Source of the DNA: Akkermansiaceae bacterium
Lineage (GTDB): Bacteria > Verrucomicrobiota > Verrucomicrobiia > Verrucomicrobiales > Akkermansiaceae
Length of the DNA: 10,300 bases
Reading direction: 5' to 3'
Assembly (NCBI GenBank): GCA_023301645.1
Contig: JALZUH010000067.1
Span: forward strand, 1 to 10,300
Position numbers and translations under genes: made by a program. Positions 6,957 through 10,300 of the stretch are shown piece after piece. A model generated the notes under the pieces. That model searched no databases and was not told where the DNA came from. It worked only from the letters and a program-made list of their open reading frames with translations. Each line of letters opens with the position of its first letter. The first letter of the stretch is position 1.

Positions 6957-9900
6957 ATGTATCGCTCCATATCACTCGAAGAAGACCTCGCCCTGAAAAA
7001 AGTCATCACTGACCGCGCCTCTAGCAATCATGGAGATGATAGCTCAGACCGCTTCGCTTGGCACACTCAGGATGCTGGGGCTAAAGAAGATCGCGTATCA
7101 CAGATCATTGTCATCGGTGCTAAGGCAGAGGAGGAGCTATGCCTAGCTAATGTCGCAGATACTATTGGTAGCGCACTCACTGACTTGCTCATGTCTCGTC
7201 AGGAAAAGGATGAGAAGATCTTCAATGACGAGAACCGCGCGTTTGTCTCCAGTGTCGCTAATCGCGTAGCCACGTCTCTCACTGAGCAGGTGCAGGACGG
7301 CGGTCAGCTGCGATTGACTCAGAATGACCTCTACCTTCTCATTGAGAAAGCACTCATTGAAAACGACGCTCATGACGTAGCTAAGTCACTCGTCTTCTCT
7401 CGCTCACTTGAGAAAAATGGAGAAGTTATCGTCTCAGAAGAGCCACACAGCATGCCGGTTCGCCTCATCCGCCGCACCGGCATCGTAGTGCCATGGAGCC
7501 AGACTAAGATCGAAATAGCGGTGCGTAAGGCATTCCTTTCGATCAAAGAAGATCCAGAAGCAGCCGTCAGAGTCTCGACTGCCGTTACCGAGTCCATTCG
7601 TAATGGTGACTCAGCCTTCGCCCATATCGAAAATGTGCAGGACCTTGTGCAGGAAGAACTCATGCGCCAAGGCCACTTTAAGGCAGCCGAAGCCTATATT
7701 CTCTACCGTTCACAGCGTGCTCAGATGCGCCTCGATGAAGAGCCAGCAGAAGACCCTAATCAGGAGTCCATGGTCGTCGTCACCGGTGACGATGGCAATA
7801 CCGACTTCTGGGACGGTTCCGAGCTGAAGAAGCGTATTACCTTCGCCTCCATCGGACTCGACCTCTGCCTGAGTGAAGGAGAGATCGAGCAAGAACTTCG
7901 CCGTTCTATCGGTGCAGAAATCTCACGTGAAGACCTCAAGTCCACCATCATCCTCAATGCCAAGTCCCTCATCGAGCGCGATGCTGACTTTGCCAAGTTT
8001 GCGGGACGCATTCTCCTCTCCTACATCTACGAAGAAGTTCTCGACTGGAGTATCCTCACTGACGGCATTGGCGGACTGAAGAAAGCCCACACCGAGCAGT
8101 TTAAGAAATACCTCAAGCACGGGATTAAGATCAAGCGCATCGCCCCAGAAGTCGTCGCCAAGTATGACCTCGACAAGCTCTCAGAAGCACTCGACCCGAC
8201 AGCCGACCTCGACTTCGAATACCTCGGCGTGCAGACCCTCTACGACCGCTACCTCATCATTGACAAAACCTCCGCCAAGCACGAGCGCCTAGAAACTCCT
8301 CAGTTCTTCTGGATGCGTGTAGCGATGGGACTCTTCCGTGCTGAGGAAGATAACCGTGAAGACTGGGCCATTCGCCTCTACAACCTCTACAAAGGTCGTC
8401 GCTTCTGCTCCAGCACACCGACACTCTTTAACTCCGGCACACTCCACTCGCAGCTCTCATCATGCTACCTCTACAAGGTCGACGACTCTATTGAGTCCAT
8501 CATGCAGCGCGGTATCGCCGAGAATGCTTACCTCTCCAAGTGGGCAGGTGGACTCGGAGGCTCATGGACAGCCGTCCGTGGCACCGGTGGCTACATCCAA
8601 GGCACCAATGGTGAGTCACAGGGCATCGTCCCATTCCTCAAGCTTCACAATGACCAGCTCGTCGCCGTCAACCAAGGTGGTAAACGCCGTGGTTCGGGCT
8701 GTGCATACCTAGAGCCTTGGCACAATGACATCGAAGACTTCCTCGAACTCCGCAAAAACACTGGAGACGAGCGCCGCCGCTGTCATGACATGAATACTGC
8801 TAACTGGATTCCAGACCTCTTCATGAAGCGCATGGAAGGTCGTCAAGACTGGTCGCTCTTCCGCTCTAATGAAGTGCCTGACCTCCACGACCTCTACGGT
8901 AAGGCATTCGAACTTCGCTACGAAGAATACGAAGCGATGGCAGAAAAAGGCGAGATCTGGACCCGCAAAGTGCCAGCCATTGATATCTGGAAGAACATGC
9001 TCAAGATGATCTTCGAGACAGGGCACCCATGGATCACCTTCAAGGACCCGTGTAACCTCCGCTCACCACAAGATCACTGCGGAGTCATTCACTCATCGAA
9101 TCTCTGCACCGAAATCACGCTCAACACCTCAGACGAAGAGACCGCAGTGTGTAACCTCGGATCAGTTGTCCTCGACAGCCACATCACCCAAGACGGAGCC
9201 CTCGACCACGAGATGCTCAAAGAAACCATCACTGTAGCCATCCGTGCTCTTGATAACGTCATTGATATCAACTTCTACCCTACAGAAGCTGCCAAAACCG
9301 CAAACAGCCGTCACCGCCCGATTGGTATGGGTGTTATGGGACTGCAGAATGCACTCTATAAGAAGAACCTCGCCTTCGCATCAGACGCAGCCGTGGAGTT
9401 CAACGACGAGTTCATGGAAGCCGTCGCCTACTACGCCTACGACGCATCCAGCGAGCTAGCTAAAGAGCAAGGCACCTACTCCAGCTACAAGGGCTCCAAG
9501 TGGGATCGTGGACTTCTCCCACAGGACACAGTAGACATTCTCGAAACAGAGCGTGGAGTCAAAGTAGACGTGCCACGTGGCGCTAAGATGGACTGGACAC
9601 ATCTACGTGAGAAGATCGCAGCCCACGGCATGCGTAACTCCAATGTGCTCGCCATCGCCCCTACAGCGACGATTTCAAATATCATGGGAACCACCCCATG
9701 TATCGAGCCCAACTACAAGAACCTCTACGTGAAGTCGAACCTCTCTGGAGACTTCATCGTGCTCAACCGTGAGCTTGTCAGTGACCTGAAGAAAGAAGGC
9801 CTCTGGAATCAGGAAATGCTCGACCAGCTGAAATACTTCGACGGTGAGCTCACTGACATCGACAACATCCCAGATAACCTCAAGGAGAAGCACAAGACCG

Positions 9901-10238
9901 TCTTCGGTGTAGGCTATGACGCCATCATCGACGCCGCCGCCCGCCGCCAGAAGTGGATCGACCAGGCGCAGTCTGTGAACCTCTTCCTCGCCAGCCCAGA
10001 CATGAAGACTCTCTCTCACATGTATCGCAGAGCATGGCACACAGGCATGAAGACCACCTACTACCTAAGAACCATGCAGGCATCAGGAGTGGAGAAATCC
10101 ACCATCGCCAGCAACAAAGAAGTTCGAGGCGTAGCAGGAGCAGCAGCTGCCGCCGCTAAAGAATACACCCAAGCCGAGAAAAACGCCTGCTCGATCGAAG
10201 CCATGATCAATGGTGAAGAGTGCGAGGCTTGCCAGTAG
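6957..10238 (+). CDS. nrdA: Class I ribonucleotide reductase alpha subunit, Chlamydia-like long form (NrdA)
   Basis: NrdA reduces ribonucleoside diphosphates to deoxyribonucleotides in complex with NrdB. At 1093 residues it is much longer than E. coli NrdA (about 760) and close to the Chlamydia form (about 1047), owing to an extended N-terminus. Residues 50-150 resemble a degenerate ATP-cone. Residues 168-255 form a well-kept cone (LIRRTGIVVPW, KIEIAVRKAF). Residues 285-362 form a third, weak cone-like region leading into the ten-stranded barrel. Catalytic residues are all visible: Cys503 (SSCYL), Asn715/Cys717/Glu719 (NLCTE), Cys732 (AVCNLGS), tandem Tyr1035-Tyr1036 (KTTYYLR), and the C-terminal redox pair Cys1089/Cys1092 (ECEACQ) behind an Ala-rich linker (1060-1067). 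Two cones upstream suggest layered ATP/dATP activity control. The gene lies last in the cluster, the reverse of the common alpha-beta order. The ATG at 6957 has no Shine-Dalgarno, and nearby in-frame starts cannot be excluded. Confidence 0.97.
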   Translation: MYRSISLEEDLALKKVITDRASSNHGDDSSDRFAWHTQDAGAKEDRVSQIIVIGAKAEEELCLANVADTIGSALTDLLMSRQEKDEKIFNDENRAFVSSVANRVATSLTEQVQDGGQLRLTQNDLYLLIEKALIENDAHDVAKSLVFSRSLEKNGEVIVSEEPHSMPVRLIRRTGIVVPWSQTKIEIAVRKAFLSIKEDPEAAVRVSTAVTESIRNGDSAFAHIENVQDLVQEELMRQGHFKAAEAYILYRSQRAQMRLDEEPAEDPNQESMVVVTGDDGNTDFWDGSELKKRITFASIGLDLCLSEGEIEQELRRSIGAEISREDLKSTIILNAKSLIERDADFAKFAGRILLSYIYEEVLDWSILTDGIGGLKKAHTEQFKKYLKHGIKIKRIAPEVVAKYDLDKLSEALDPTADLDFEYLGVQTLYDRYLIIDKTSAKHERLETPQFFWMRVAMGLFRAEEDNREDWAIRLYNLYKGRRFCSSTPTLFNSGTLHSQLSSCYLYKVDDSIESIMQRGIAENAYLSKWAGGLGGSWTAVRGTGGYIQGTNGESQGIVPFLKLHNDQLVAVNQGGKRRGSGCAYLEPWHNDIEDFLELRKNTGDERRRCHDMNTANWIPDLFMKRMEGRQDWSLFRSNEVPDLHDLYGKAFELRYEEYEAMAEKGEIWTRKVPAIDIWKNMLKMIFETGHPWITFKDPCNLRSPQDHCGVIHSSNLCTEITLNTSDEETAVCNLGSVVLDSHITQDGALDHEMLKETITVAIRALDNVIDINFYPTEAAKTANSRHRPIGMGVMGLQNALYKKNLAFASDAAVEFNDEFMEAVAYYAYDASSELAKEQGTYSSYKGSKWDRGLLPQDTVDILETERGVKVDVPRGAKMDWTHLREKIAAHGMRNSNVLAIAPTATISNIMGTTPCIEPNYKNLYVKSNLSGDFIVLNRELVSDLKKEGLWNQEMLDQLKYFDGELTDIDNIPDNLKEKHKTVFGVGYDAIIDAAARRQKWIDQAQSVNLFLASPDMKTLSHMYRRAWHTGMKTTYYLRTMQASGVEKSTIASNKEVRGVAGAAAAAAKEYTQAEKNACSIEAMINGEECEACQ

Positions 10239-10300
10239 GATGATGAGTCGTTGTTCATTAAAATAGGTAGGGGGAGAGTTCTGTTGAGCAAGCGGAGAAC

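Noticed and set aside
10239..10300. Sequence after nrdA
   Set aside because: 62 nt without a visible terminator hairpin, start of a gene or repeat; too short to interpret.

Overview
The window most likely comes from a bacterium of the PVC group, probably Verrucomicrobiota. This is inferred from three things. Lysine synthesis uses LL-diaminopimelate aminotransferase (DapL). The ribonucleotide reductase resembles the Chlamydia class Ic type (long multi-cone NrdA, NrdB without the radical tyrosine). Most start codons have no Shine-Dalgarno sequence. No mobile element, CRISPR array, rRNA or tRNA gene is visible. All large genes are intact except the first, which is cut by the left edge.

Layout. 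Positions 1-977 (minus strand) hold the first 325 codons of mnmA, a tRNA 2-thiouridylase. Diverging from it is a two-gene unit (1154-3200): an unrecognised two-TM membrane protein, then dapL 4 nt downstream. The unit ends in a strong Rho-independent terminator (3252-3294), possibly preceded by a weaker one. Next is gluQ (3333-4172), glutamyl-Q tRNA(Asp) synthetase. A 458-bp AT-rich gap (4173-4630) follows and looks like the control region of the next cluster. It contains an unusual 42-bp element in which a 6-mer and a 10-mer are each followed by their reverse complements in the order A-B-A'-B'.

The second half (4631-10238) is a ribonucleotide reductase cluster in the order beta'-beta-alpha. 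The second beta gene (5765-6850) encodes a class Ic-like NrdB. It keeps all six metal ligands, has Glu as the first ligand, and has Leu where the radical Tyr (or the Phe of Chlamydia) would be. The alpha gene (6957-10238) encodes a 1093-residue NrdA with a full catalytic set and up to three ATP-cone regions, the first of which is degenerate.

The most interesting item is the first beta gene (4631-5689). It is a full-length NrdB paralog that has lost four of six metal ligands and the radical-transfer tyrosine of the tail, yet ends in the same DDDDL peptide as its catalytic neighbour. It looks like a maintained pseudoenzyme that still docks to NrdA, comparable in logic to yeast Rnr4 beside Rnr2. 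The beta' and beta genes are preceded by strongly C-rich, G-poor leaders without a Shine-Dalgarno sequence, and the NrdA leader shows a weaker version of the same bias. This suggests a shared post-transcriptional or Rho-related control.
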